This document shows, piece by piece, positions 54,809-63,420 of a stretch of DNA of 64,000 nucleotides. Each line of letters starts with the position of its first letter. The first letter of the stretch is position 1. This DNA comes from Actinomycetota bacterium (lineage in GTDB: Bacteria; Actinomycetota; AC-67). The DNA lies in the NCBI GenBank assembly GCA_041658565.1, contig JBAZZY010000004.1, forward strand, positions 61,476-125,475, given 5' to 3'. Made by a program: the position numbers and the translations under genes. A model generated the notes under the pieces. That model did no database searches and was not told the DNA's origin. It was given only the letters and a program-made list of their open reading frames with translations.

Positions 54809-55489
54809 TCACACCCTCTCGTCGGAACCGGCGATGGTCCCGAGCGCTCGCTGATACGCATCCCAGTCCTCCAGGAAACGCTGAAGGCCGATGTCGGTGA
54901 GCGGGTGCTTGACCAACGCCCGGAACACCGAAACCGGCATGGTCGCCACGTCCGCGCCGACCTTTGCCGCATCGACCACGTGCTGGGGCGAGCGAAGGCT
55001 CGCAGCCAGCACGAAAGTTCTGTAGCCCTGTGTTCTGTATATGTCGACGATCTCCTCCACGAGGTTTATCCCATCGTTTCCGATATCGTCCACGCGGCCC
55101 AGAAACGGGCTTATGTAGGTCGCTCCGGCCTCCGCCGCCAGAATCGCCTGGGTCGCCGAGAAGCACAGGGTCATGTTGGTCTTGATCCCACGCCGAGTCA
55201 GTTCCGCCACAGCGGCGTACCCCTCCGCGAGCACCGGAACCTTGATCACCAGATTCGGTGCAAGTTCGACCAACCGCAGGGCCTCTTCGATCATGCCGTC
55301 GTAGACGGTCGAGATGACCTCGCCGCATACGGGACCATCGACCTCGGCTGCGATCTCCTTCAAGCGCTGCTCGAAGGCGACTCCCTCCCTAGCGGCCAGG
55401 GTGGGGTTCGTGGTGACACCGGCGAGGACGCCCCAACGGTTGATCTCGCGAATGTCGTCGATGTTGGCAGTGTCCAGCCAGAGCTTCAT
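54809..55489 (-). CDS. Transaldolase-like / fructose-6-phosphate aldolase family protein
   Basis: 226 residues, the short TalC/FSA group. LWLDTANIDDIREI opens it, the Schiff-base lysine is in LVIKVPV, and TNMTLCFSATQA and YISPFLGRVDDIG follow. It either moves dihydroxyacetone units in the pentose phosphate pathway or cleaves fructose 6-phosphate; sequence cannot separate these. The start overlaps the 2-phosphoglycerate kinase stop by 4 nt. Confidence 0.93.
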   Translation of the reverse strand: MKLWLDTANIDDIREINRWGVLAGVTTNPTLAAREGVAFEQRLKEIAAEVDGPVCGEVISTVYDGMIEEALRLVELAPNLVIKVPVLAEGYAAVAELTRRGIKTNMTLCFSATQAILAAEAGATYISPFLGRVDDIGNDGINLVEEIVDIYRTQGYRTFVLAASLRSPQHVVDAAKVGADVATMPVSVFRALVKHPLTDIGLQRFLEDWDAYQRALGTIAGSDERV

Positions 55490-56484
55490 TCTGATCCTCC
55501 CCGAATCGCTATTGCGGGATCCCCTTGATCCTGCGCTCCGGCCCCGGCGGCCTCAACAGCTCGATTCACGACGTGGTCGATGACCGAGGCGAGGCAGGCG
55601 TCGAGGTTGTAGTTCGAGATGATGGGCACGCCGTTTTGGAGCGCGAGCGACTTGATGTACTTCTGAATCTTACGGATGTTCTCGAAGTGAGCAAGATAGC
55701 GCTCGACGGGGCGCGCGCGAGTTTCCTGGGCCCGCATGTGGAAATGACTGCGGTGCAGCGACTCATCCTCCACCTGCAGCACGAGCGGGACGACAACGGC
55801 CGATCCTAGAAACTCGGTGAAATCGATGAACCCGGGGGCCAGGTGCGCCCCCTCGACGATCACGTCGGTCCCCTCTCGGACCGCCCGGTCGACGAGCGCC
55901 TTCACTCCGACCGACACTGCCGCAACCTGGTCGCGAAACCCTGAAAGGATTGCTTCGTCCGCGCGCGCTCCCTTGCCGCGCGCCACATGGCCGGCATCAA
56001 ACGAAGACACATGCAAGAACGGCATGAATTCGTAGGAGAACACGCTCTTCATCACTTCGCGAACGGCGTCGGTCGAGATGACGCGGACGATTCCAAGGCG
56101 GGCAGCGAGTTGGGTGGCGATTGTGGACTTACCGGCGCCGGTCCCGCCGCCGATCAAGATGATCAGAGGAACGTCCAAGCTGCTCGCGAAAACCCACTTC
56201 CGGTACGCGTCGGCATAACGATCTCCCGCCTCTTCCCGAATCACCTCTATCGTTATCCGACGCAATTCCTCAGCTTCAATATCGGACCTGCCGAGCGCGC
56301 GCAAACGCTCCTCTACAACTTCGGCAATGCGGTACGCGCGAACCGGACTCAGGCCCGAAGCAACCACGGTATTCGCGGTGAGCCCCTTCGAATACGGAAG
56401 CCCGTACTCGCCGTCGTGAACCACCGTGCCGCGCGAAGCCTCGGGCGTCCCACCGGATCCGGACGTGCCCTGCGCTGCGCTCAC
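55486..56484 (-). CDS. 2-phosphoglycerate kinase
   Basis: 332 residues. An N-terminal ATP-cone-like domain (about 20-100, LTANTVVASGLSPVRAY) precedes the kinase domain with P-loop GGTGAGKST (113-121), ISTDAVREVMKSVF and EGAHLAPGF. The archaeal enzyme phosphorylates 2-phosphoglycerate to 2,3-diphosphoglycerate. The start overlaps the stop of the cDPG synthetase gene by 4 nt, so the two steps of cyclic 2,3-diphosphoglycerate synthesis are coupled. Known archaeal homologues serve a thermoprotectant/phosphate store role; role here is inferred. Confidence 0.9.
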   Translation of the reverse strand: MSAAQGTSGSGGTPEASRGTVVHDGEYGLPYSKGLTANTVVASGLSPVRAYRIAEVVEERLRALGRSDIEAEELRRITIEVIREEAGDRYADAYRKWVFASSLDVPLIILIGGGTGAGKSTIATQLAARLGIVRVISTDAVREVMKSVFSYEFMPFLHVSSFDAGHVARGKGARADEAILSGFRDQVAAVSVGVKALVDRAVREGTDVIVEGAHLAPGFIDFTEFLGSAVVVPLVLQVEDESLHRSHFHMRAQETRARPVERYLAHFENIRKIQKYIKSLALQNGVPIISNYNLDACLASVIDHVVNRAVEAAGAGAQDQGDPAIAIRGGSE

Positions 56485-57800
56485 CCGCGGACCCCGGCGC
56501 GCGCCAGGACCGCGTCGAACGCCGCGGCCAGGTCCCCGTCGACGGCAACGGGGATGTTGTCGGCGAAGACGACCTCGGCTCCGGACGCGACCGCGGCGCG
56601 CGCGGCTACATCTACCGCAGCAGCCTTCAACTCAGTAAGCAGCACTTCGTATGTCCCCTCTGCTCGCCTGAGGTCCTCGGAAAGACGGGAACGATCGGCG
56701 AGCCGGTGTGTGGTTCCAACCACTTCGGCTCCGTGCACCTGTTCGAGGTGCCGAATGAGTACCGGCCCGGCATGTTCGGGAGCGGTGGTTGCGAAGAGGA
56801 TCCTCTTCCCGCGCACAGACCCAACGGGAGCCGGGCGGAACACCGTCCGGACGACGGAAACGCCGGCCGCGAACTCGGAAACTGAGGAAGTGAGAGCGGA
56901 GAGCGTTTCGCTCGAGTGGAGTGGTTCCTCAGCCATTGTAACCACGACCAGATCGGCGATCAACAGGCGGAATGGGCCAAGCCCCACGGTCAGGTCGCCC
57001 GGCGGCGCCGGCCCTGCGACCAGAAGGGTCGCCCCGGCGCGCGCTGGGGGAATGGCGGTTCCCGATCCTTCCAGGATGATCACGTCGGGACTCATGGCAT
57101 CGGCGATCTCGACGGCGCGCGCCACGGTGTCGTAGACAGTTCCGCCGGCCAGTCCTGCCCCAGCGCGGCGCGCGCCGACCGTCGCGACACCTGCGACGAC
57201 CGCGTCCTCGTAAGTGTCGCTCGCGGCGTGCTCGCCCCGCTCGGCGAGCACGATGAGGTCGAACACCGAGGGCCGGGCGAGATCACCGCGCGTCACGATC
57301 GGTTCCGCTGGACCACCCCGGCCCATCGCCACGATCACCGGACGCAGTCCTCGGGCGACGGCGTGACGAGCCAACGCGGCGGACATCGCCGTCTTGCCGG
57401 TGCGCTTTCCGGTTCCGATCACCGCGACCACCGGGCGCGCCGTCAGCGGCGGACGCGGCGGCGGGTCAAACCGGAAGTCGGCTCCCACATACGGCACCCC
57501 ACGCGCCAAAGAGATCGAAGCAAGCACGAACCGCCCCCGGGTATCGACAACGGGAGCGTCGGATACGTCGAGGACCACCTCGGGACGGTAAGAATCCAGT
57601 GCATCGGCGAGCGACTCGCGCTGTGACGGACCACCCACCACCGGCACGCTCCCCAAATCCAGCGGCGCGCGCAGTTTCTCTCCGCCCCCGAGATTGACCG
57701 CCGCAACGATCTCGAAGCCGCGCGCGCGCAAGGACTCGAGTGCATCCATTGTGACGGGCGGGTAGTGCTCGCCGTCGACCAGAACGAGCGCGCGCGTCAC
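56481..57800 (-). CDS. Cyclic 2,3-diphosphoglycerate synthetase
   Basis: 439 residues from GTG 57800, close to the 460 of the Methanothermus enzyme. RALVLVDGEHYPPVT opens it, P-loop GTGKRTGKT lies at 129-137, and RGDLARPSVFD, EGSGTAIPPA and ADNIPVAVDGD are conserved blocks. It closes 2,3-diphosphoglycerate into the cyclic anhydride with ATP. Coupled on both sides (GTGA with the phosphoesterase, 4-nt overlap with the kinase). The frame is open upstream, but that part is antisense to the phosphoesterase region and unsupported. Confidence 0.9.
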   Translation of the reverse strand: MTRALVLVDGEHYPPVTMDALESLRARGFEIVAAVNLGGGEKLRAPLDLGSVPVVGGPSQRESLADALDSYRPEVVLDVSDAPVVDTRGRFVLASISLARGVPYVGADFRFDPPPRPPLTARPVVAVIGTGKRTGKTAMSAALARHAVARGLRPVIVAMGRGGPAEPIVTRGDLARPSVFDLIVLAERGEHAASDTYEDAVVAGVATVGARRAGAGLAGGTVYDTVARAVEIADAMSPDVIILEGSGTAIPPARAGATLLVAGPAPPGDLTVGLGPFRLLIADLVVVTMAEEPLHSSETLSALTSSVSEFAAGVSVVRTVFRPAPVGSVRGKRILFATTAPEHAGPVLIRHLEQVHGAEVVGTTHRLADRSRLSEDLRRAEGTYEVLLTELKAAAVDVAARAAVASGAEVVFADNIPVAVDGDLAAAFDAVLARAGVRG

Positions 57801-58588
57801 GCCGGCGACGTCTCCGACAACGACTCCAACTCGCGGTGGTGCTGCTCGCCGGTCACAACGTTGAAATGAGCAAGCAACGTATCCGGCCCGAACGGGTGCT
57901 TCTGGTGAATCTTGACCGTGTCCTCGACGTATTCGATGACATTGTAGGCAGGACGCGTGTGTCCGCGCAGACGCAGACTCGAGCACGTCCCCGCGTTCGA
58001 CACGTACAGCGATTCCAAACGCCACACGTAGGGAACATGCTTGTGCCCGGTGAGCGCGAGGTTGACGCCGCTACGGATGAGAACCTCGAGCAGATCACCG
58101 GCATCGGCTACCGTAGATCGTTCTCGCCCGGTTCCAGGGACCGGCAGCAGGTGATGATGGTGAGCGTAGATGCGGAACCGGGCCGGCGCTGAGAACTGCT
58201 CGACTATCCAAGGGTATCGTTCACGCCCCACTTGACCCTCGGCAAGGTCGGGTTCGCTCGAATCCACGCCGACGACGATTACGCCTTCCGGCAATTCCCG
58301 CCGCCAATGCCTCGGGCCGATCAAATCCTCGAAGTGCACGTACCCCACGTTCTTGGCGTCGTGATTCCCCGGAACCGCGACAACAGGACTGTCGAATTGC
58401 GCAAGATACGCCGCGGCCGTCTTGTACTCCCCGCGAAGTCCCTCGTTGGTGACATCGCCGGTATGGACAATCAGGTCCGGCTTCAACTCGTTCACCTCAG
58501 CGATGACACGGTTCATCAAGTTGGGAACGAAATGCGGCGAGCCGACATGGGAGTCACTGATGTGCGCGATCGTCACCAATGGCCTCAC
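57797..58588 (-). CDS. Calcineurin-like metallophosphoesterase
   Basis: 263 residues. Metal-binding motifs are ISDSHVG (Asp12, His14), HTGDVTNEG (Asp45), PGNHDAKN (Asn75, His76), AHHHHLLP and GHKHVPY. The fold hydrolyses phosphoesters of nucleotides, sugars or lipids. It is coupled to the cDPG synthetase (GTGA) and to the debranching gene (4-nt overlap), so a diphosphoglycerate- or cyclic-ester-directed phosphatase is possible, but the substrate is not shown. Confidence 0.88.
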   Translation of the reverse strand: MRPLVTIAHISDSHVGSPHFVPNLMNRVIAEVNELKPDLIVHTGDVTNEGLRGEYKTAAAYLAQFDSPVVAVPGNHDAKNVGYVHFEDLIGPRHWRRELPEGVIVVGVDSSEPDLAEGQVGRERYPWIVEQFSAPARFRIYAHHHHLLPVPGTGRERSTVADAGDLLEVLIRSGVNLALTGHKHVPYVWRLESLYVSNAGTCSSLRLRGHTRPAYNVIEYVEDTVKIHQKHPFGPDTLLAHFNVVTGEQHHRELESLSETSPA

Positions 58589-60804
58589 TCCTCCATGACG
58601 ACGCGCAACGAACCGAGCTTGGACAGCAACGAAAACGATGTCGTTTCGCCCTCACGGCGGAAGATCAGCGATATGAGCGCGTCGCCGACGCGCAGGTTCC
58701 GCAACTCCACCCAGTTCAACCACGGAGGCAGCATCGGGGAGTTGATGGTAAGCAAGTTGTTGGGTGCCTGTGCGGACAGCCCCAGCATCGACTGAAGAAG
58801 AAGGAACGGCGATCCGGCAGCCCACGCCTGCGGTGAACACGCGACCGGATAGGCGACGGGCTGGTTCGGAGTCCGCCGCGTGAAGCCGCAGAACAACTCG
58901 GGAAGCCGCATGTACTCAACCAGCACGGCCGCGTCGAAGATCGCGGTCGAAATGCGGTTGGTCTGCTTGTGATAGCCGTAACGCTTCAGTCCAGCGGCAA
59001 TCAGAGCGTTGTCGTGCGGCCAGACCGAGCCGTTGTGATAGCTCATCGGGTTGTACCCGGGATCCGACTTGCTCAGCGTCCGAATTCCCCAACCCGTGAA
59101 CATGTCGGGCTGAAGCAAGCGTTTGGCAACCTCGGCAGCCTTGTCCGCATCGAGAATGTGGCAGTACAGACCATGCGCCGGGTTCGACGTCACCGCTCCG
59201 ACAGGGCGCTTGTCTCCGTCCAGAGCCAGCGCGTAATACTGCTCCTCAGGATTCCAGAACACCTTGTTGAATCTTGCCTTCAGCTCGAGGGCTTGCGCGC
59301 GCAACGCTGCGGCATCCGCATCGCGACCGAGGGCTTCGTACACATCGGCAATCCGATGCTTCGCCAGATGCACGTATGCCTGCACTTCGGCAAGAGCGAT
59401 CGGCCCTTTAGCGACCGCACCATCCGCGTGAAGAACCGCGTCCCAGGAGTCCTTCCACCCTTGGTTGTCCAGGCCTCGGGAGGATCGCTTCTGGTACTCC
59501 ACGAAACCATCGCCGTCGGCGTCTCCATACTCGTCGATCCACCGCAACGCCCGCTCGACGTGGGGCATCATCTCTGCGGCGAACGCGCGATCGTTCGTCC
59601 ACTTGAAGTAAGTCCCGAACAACATCAAGAACAGAGGGGTCGAATCAATCGACCCGTAGTAGGGCGTGTGTGGAACAACACCGGCGTTGGCAAGAGCACC
59701 GGTTCGGATCTCGTGCAAGATGCGGCCGGGCTCTTCGTCGCGCCACTCGTCCACCCGATCGCCTTGGAAGCGCGCAAGCAGCCGCAAGGTGTCGCGCGCG
59801 GGAGTTGTGTTCAGCATCAGGATCTGGTGTGCGGTGATGACCGAGTCGCGCCCGAATGCCGCGACGTACCACGGAATGCCTGCGGCGATGTACCGTCCGT
59901 CGGGGGTTTCAGTCAACAACGCTCTTAAGTCGCGCCGACCCCGCTGCAGCAACGTGTTAAACAGTTCGTTGTCGGTGTGGATCGTCGTGCATTCGTGGTC
60001 CCAGGCGTCGTAGGAGCGTCGAAGCTCATGCACCGCGACGTCAAACATCAGCGGCTCAGGCTCGACATCGCCGACGAGCGGCTCGACCGTGAACGTAAGT
60101 TGACGCGACTGTCCCCCAACAAGGTCGACCTTGAATGCCACTTCGGCGGTACCCACTCCGATATCTACCGATTCGGGCTCCACGCCGAAGTCGATGCGCG
60201 TACGACGGAATTCCCCGTCCACGCCGAGGTGACCCAGCGTAAGCACGCAGCCCTCTATGCGCGGCTTGAAGAACGTCCCGCTGCGCTCGGTGACGTGCCC
60301 GCGTACGTGGAAGATGTCCGCGAAGTCGGATCCGAAGCGGAAGGTCACCGGGATTCGAACACGCTGCGAACTGTAGTTCTTGAAGCGAATCCGTTCGAAG
60401 AGCCGGTCCTTGATGACGCGCGTGCGACGGATGTTCAGCGTCTGAGCCGCAACGACCGACTCCCCCAGGTCGAGATCGGGGTTGGTCAGATCAACATAGG
60501 ACATGTATGCGCGCTCGGCGCTGGACGACAGCAGAATCGGCGAATGTCCGCCGATCTCCATTTCGTACTGCGACAGAAACCGCGTGTCGCGGAAGTACAG
60601 CCCCATCCCGAGTTCGCCGCCGCACAAGTTTCCCTCGTGGTCGGCGTACAAGAACATGTCTCCCTCTTTGGTCGCCAGCAGGGACAGGGTCTGGTCGGTA
60701 AGAACGAAGGTCGTTTGCTCGTTGAACAGCCGCGTCGCTTCGAGGTCAACCTCAAAGCCGTCGGGAACGCTGGACATAGGGTCGATCGACGCGGTTCGTG
60801 CCAC
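58585..60804 (-). CDS. Glycogen debranching enzyme, amylo-alpha-1,6-glucosidase type
   Basis: 739 residues. An N-terminal beta-rich GDE_N domain (about 35-240, LFLYADHEGN..., MGLYFRDTRFLS) is followed by an alpha/alpha barrel (about 290-700): GIPWYVAAFGRDSVI, TPYYGSIDSTPLFLML, YQKRSSRGLDNQGWKDSWDA and YHNGSVWPHDNALIA. It removes alpha-1,6 branches of glycogen-like glucans. It heads the 11-gene minus-strand run down to tsaC. The cotranscription with phosphoglycerate genes is unusual. Confidence 0.92.
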   Translation of the reverse strand: MARTASIDPMSSVPDGFEVDLEATRLFNEQTTFVLTDQTLSLLATKEGDMFLYADHEGNLCGGELGMGLYFRDTRFLSQYEMEIGGHSPILLSSSAERAYMSYVDLTNPDLDLGESVVAAQTLNIRRTRVIKDRLFERIRFKNYSSQRVRIPVTFRFGSDFADIFHVRGHVTERSGTFFKPRIEGCVLTLGHLGVDGEFRRTRIDFGVEPESVDIGVGTAEVAFKVDLVGGQSRQLTFTVEPLVGDVEPEPLMFDVAVHELRRSYDAWDHECTTIHTDNELFNTLLQRGRRDLRALLTETPDGRYIAAGIPWYVAAFGRDSVITAHQILMLNTTPARDTLRLLARFQGDRVDEWRDEEPGRILHEIRTGALANAGVVPHTPYYGSIDSTPLFLMLFGTYFKWTNDRAFAAEMMPHVERALRWIDEYGDADGDGFVEYQKRSSRGLDNQGWKDSWDAVLHADGAVAKGPIALAEVQAYVHLAKHRIADVYEALGRDADAAALRAQALELKARFNKVFWNPEEQYYALALDGDKRPVGAVTSNPAHGLYCHILDADKAAEVAKRLLQPDMFTGWGIRTLSKSDPGYNPMSYHNGSVWPHDNALIAAGLKRYGYHKQTNRISTAIFDAAVLVEYMRLPELFCGFTRRTPNQPVAYPVACSPQAWAAGSPFLLLQSMLGLSAQAPNNLLTINSPMLPPWLNWVELRNLRVGDALISLIFRREGETTSFSLLSKLGSLRVVMEE

Positions 60805-60946
60805 GGGACAAGATCTCCGAGAAAGGACGGCGCCGGCGCGCCGCTTCGGACTGCTTGCGTTCAGTCTAGGCTAGGGCCGATCACCACTCAACGAAGCGGG
60901 AGAATAAGTCCCGGACTGCCCGAACCCCTCGTATGCTGTCAACGCG

Positions 60947-62470
60947 ATGACCTCCAAATGGGGCGAAACGGTGACGCAGAGACGGCGCGCGCTCACGAGA
61001 CGCGCACTGCGGTGTCTTACTCCCGCGGGCGTCGCTGGGGCTGCCGTCCTGCTCGGCATCGCGCTCAAGGGAATGTCCCTGCGCCTGGGCGACCCGGATC
61101 TGTGGTGGCACCTCAAGACAGGACAGATCATCGCTTCGCGGCACGCGATCCCCCCGGTGGATCTGTTCTCGTTCACGCGAGCCGGGGACCCCTGGGTGGT
61201 GCAGGAGTGGGGATCCGAGGTTCTCATGCACGGGATCAACGCAGTATTCGGACTGCGGGGCATCGTCGCCTGGCGAGGAATCATGCTTGTGCTGATCTAC
61301 GCCCTTGTAGCGCGCTTGATCCTGCGGGAGACGGGACGAACTCTCGGCGGGTGGGCGCTGGTCGCTCTCGCGGCCTTCGCGGGGAGCACGAGCTGGACGG
61401 AGCGTCCCAACTTGTTCTCGTTCTTGCTCTTCGTCGTCGTGTTGACGCTGGCGCGCGCCCGCAACCGACAGCTCTGGTGGATCGTCCCCATCTGTGCGCT
61501 CTGGGCGAACCTGCACGGGATGGTGCTGCTTGGGCTTGGACTGGTGACACTCCTCGCCCTCGCAGAAACAGGCAAGGCAATCGTTCGATTCCCCGGATCC
61601 GACGCTCGATGGGCCGCGCGACTGGGACTGGTGGCCGGCGCATCTACAATCGCGTCGTTCGTCAACCCCTACGGTCCGGGATTGCACGTGCACGCCCTTC
61701 GACTCGTTCGAACGGTATCGCCGGTAGTCACCGAATGGGCTTCGCCGGACTTCCACGACGCAGGGGCCGCGCTATTCCTCGCCCTCCTCCTGATTTCCGT
61801 CGCATCGCTTGCGCTATCGCCGAAGCCGGCCGACCCCACCGACGTCGCGCTCATGACGGCATTCACCACCCTCGGCCTGATGGCGGTGCGCAACCTCCCG
61901 GTGGCAAGCATCGTCCTAGGCGTGGTCGCCGCACGCCACGTCTCAGGCGCTCTGACTCACGTCTTTGCCGGCGCGCGCCAAAAGGCGCGCGCCGCATCCG
62001 AGCCGGCGCCCACGCTCGCGGCAGCGTCCTTAGTACTCGTCGCGGCGGTATTCGGAACGCTAATCTTTCGGTCCTTCCCGTGGCGCGATCCGGTCGCCCC
62101 GACGTATCCGGTCGCGGCACTAGACACGATGGCCGGCCCGGACGTCCGGTTGTTCACGCGCGACGCGTGGGCCGGATTCGCGCTCTACCGGCGCTGGCCC
62201 GACGTGCGCGTGGACGTGGACACCCGAGTCGACTTCTTCGGCCTCACCGTCGTCAACCGGCACCGGCGCGCGATCGCCGGACTGCGTGGATGGGAATGGA
62301 CGCTGCGCGACCTCTGCGTGACCCACGTGCTGATTGCCGACACCGACGGCCTCGCCGGGGAGATCGCAGGCGACCGCTCGTGGACCCTGGCCAACGACGA
62401 GCGCCTCGGCGACGGACATCGCGCACTGCTCTACGTCCCGGCACGCACGCCGACGCATTGCCCGGCGTGA
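60947..62470 (+). CDS. GT-C-like polytopic membrane protein
   Basis: 507 residues with about ten membrane helices. The first loop DPDLWWHLKTGQII with the acidic pair, and VNPYGPGL in a later loop, match prokaryotic membrane glycosyltransferase/O-mannosyl transferase-like proteins; no donor motif proves the activity. A soluble C-terminal domain (about 385-507) has RWPDVRVDVDTRVDFFG. Divergent from the debranching gene, convergent with the Tad genes. ATG start at 60947, ribosome site weak. Confidence 0.65.
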   Translation: MTSKWGETVTQRRRALTRRALRCLTPAGVAGAAVLLGIALKGMSLRLGDPDLWWHLKTGQIIASRHAIPPVDLFSFTRAGDPWVVQEWGSEVLMHGINAVFGLRGIVAWRGIMLVLIYALVARLILRETGRTLGGWALVALAAFAGSTSWTERPNLFSFLLFVVVLTLARARNRQLWWIVPICALWANLHGMVLLGLGLVTLLALAETGKAIVRFPGSDARWAARLGLVAGASTIASFVNPYGPGLHVHALRLVRTVSPVVTEWASPDFHDAGAALFLALLLISVASLALSPKPADPTDVALMTAFTTLGLMAVRNLPVASIVLGVVAARHVSGALTHVFAGARQKARAASEPAPTLAAASLVLVAAVFGTLIFRSFPWRDPVAPTYPVAALDTMAGPDVRLFTRDAWAGFALYRRWPDVRVDVDTRVDFFGLTVVNRHRRAIAGLRGWEWTLRDLCVTHVLIADTDGLAGEIAGDRSWTLANDERLGDGHRALLYVPARTPTHCPA

Positions 62471-62478
62471 GACCCGGC

Positions 62479-63411
62479 TCACCGCGCAATTATGCTGCGG
62501 TAAATCGTGATCATCGCCGGTCCGAGCAGCACCACGAACAACGATGGGAAGATGCACAGAATCAGTGGGAAGATAATCTTCACCTGAAGTTTCTGTGCAC
62601 GCTCTTCCGCCTGCTGCCGGCGGCGCACGCGCATCTCATGGGCCTGCGTCTGCAGCACCTTCGCGATCGAGATGCCGAACACATCCGCTTGGATCATCGA
62701 CAGCACGAAGGACTTCAGTTCCTCAACGGCCGTGCGCTCGCCAAGATCCCGCAACGCGTCGGCCCTGCTCTTGCCGATCTGCATCTCCTGCAGCACGCGA
62801 TGCAATTCCGCGGCCAACGGCCCGCCCGACTGACGAGCGACGCGCGCAACCGCTGCATCAAACGCAAGTCCCGCCTCGACCGTGATCGAGAGCAAGTCCA
62901 GGGCGTCGGGCAACGCACGGCGGATCAGGAACTGGCGCTTCCCGGAGCGGCTGCGCAGCACCCACTCCGGCGCGTAGTACCCGATAAGCCCCGCGGACCC
63001 GGCGAGCACGAACATCTGCAACCCCACGAGGCCGCCCAGGCGCCCGAAACCGATCGCCGCAGCAGGGCCGATCGCGGTCCCGAGGAACTTCAGGGCCATG
63101 ACGCGTTCGGCATCCCAGTTCGCGGGACTCCCCGCGTAGACCAACTCGCGGTCCAAACGTTGCAGCACGTTGGCCGGCGTGAACCGCCGGCTCAATCCTG
63201 CAAGACGTCTAAGCGCGGGCAGGCCGACGCGCATGGTGAAGGGAAGGGCCAGCTCGCGGCGACGCAAGTCAGCAGCCGTCATCTCGATCGTGTCCACTCC
63301 GCGCAGGGTGCGGAACACGGCCCGCCTGTCGAGGGCAAGATCCTGCAGGGCGACGAGCGCGAGCACCGCCGCACCGAAGAACGCCAGAACCCCCAGCACG
63401 CTCAAGCTCAT
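62479..63411 (-). CDS. tadC: Tad-type secretion inner-membrane protein TadC (T2SS F family)
   Basis: 310 residues. Membrane helices at about 5-25, 110-150 and 275-300 flank the cytoplasmic T2SSF domain with LPDALDLLSITVEAGLAFDAAVARVA and LREQ-like ALRDLGERTAVEELKSF, the hallmark of TadB/TadC and archaeal flagellar J proteins. It forms the inner-membrane platform of a Flp/Tad pilus. Lies 9 bp after tadB, cotranscribed. Confidence 0.9.
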   Translation of the reverse strand: MSLSVLGVLAFFGAAVLALVALQDLALDRRAVFRTLRGVDTIEMTAADLRRRELALPFTMRVGLPALRRLAGLSRRFTPANVLQRLDRELVYAGSPANWDAERVMALKFLGTAIGPAAAIGFGRLGGLVGLQMFVLAGSAGLIGYYAPEWVLRSRSGKRQFLIRRALPDALDLLSITVEAGLAFDAAVARVARQSGGPLAAELHRVLQEMQIGKSRADALRDLGERTAVEELKSFVLSMIQADVFGISIAKVLQTQAHEMRVRRRQQAEERAQKLQVKIIFPLILCIFPSLFVVLLGPAMITIYRSIIAR

Positions 63412-63420
63412 CGTCTCCTC

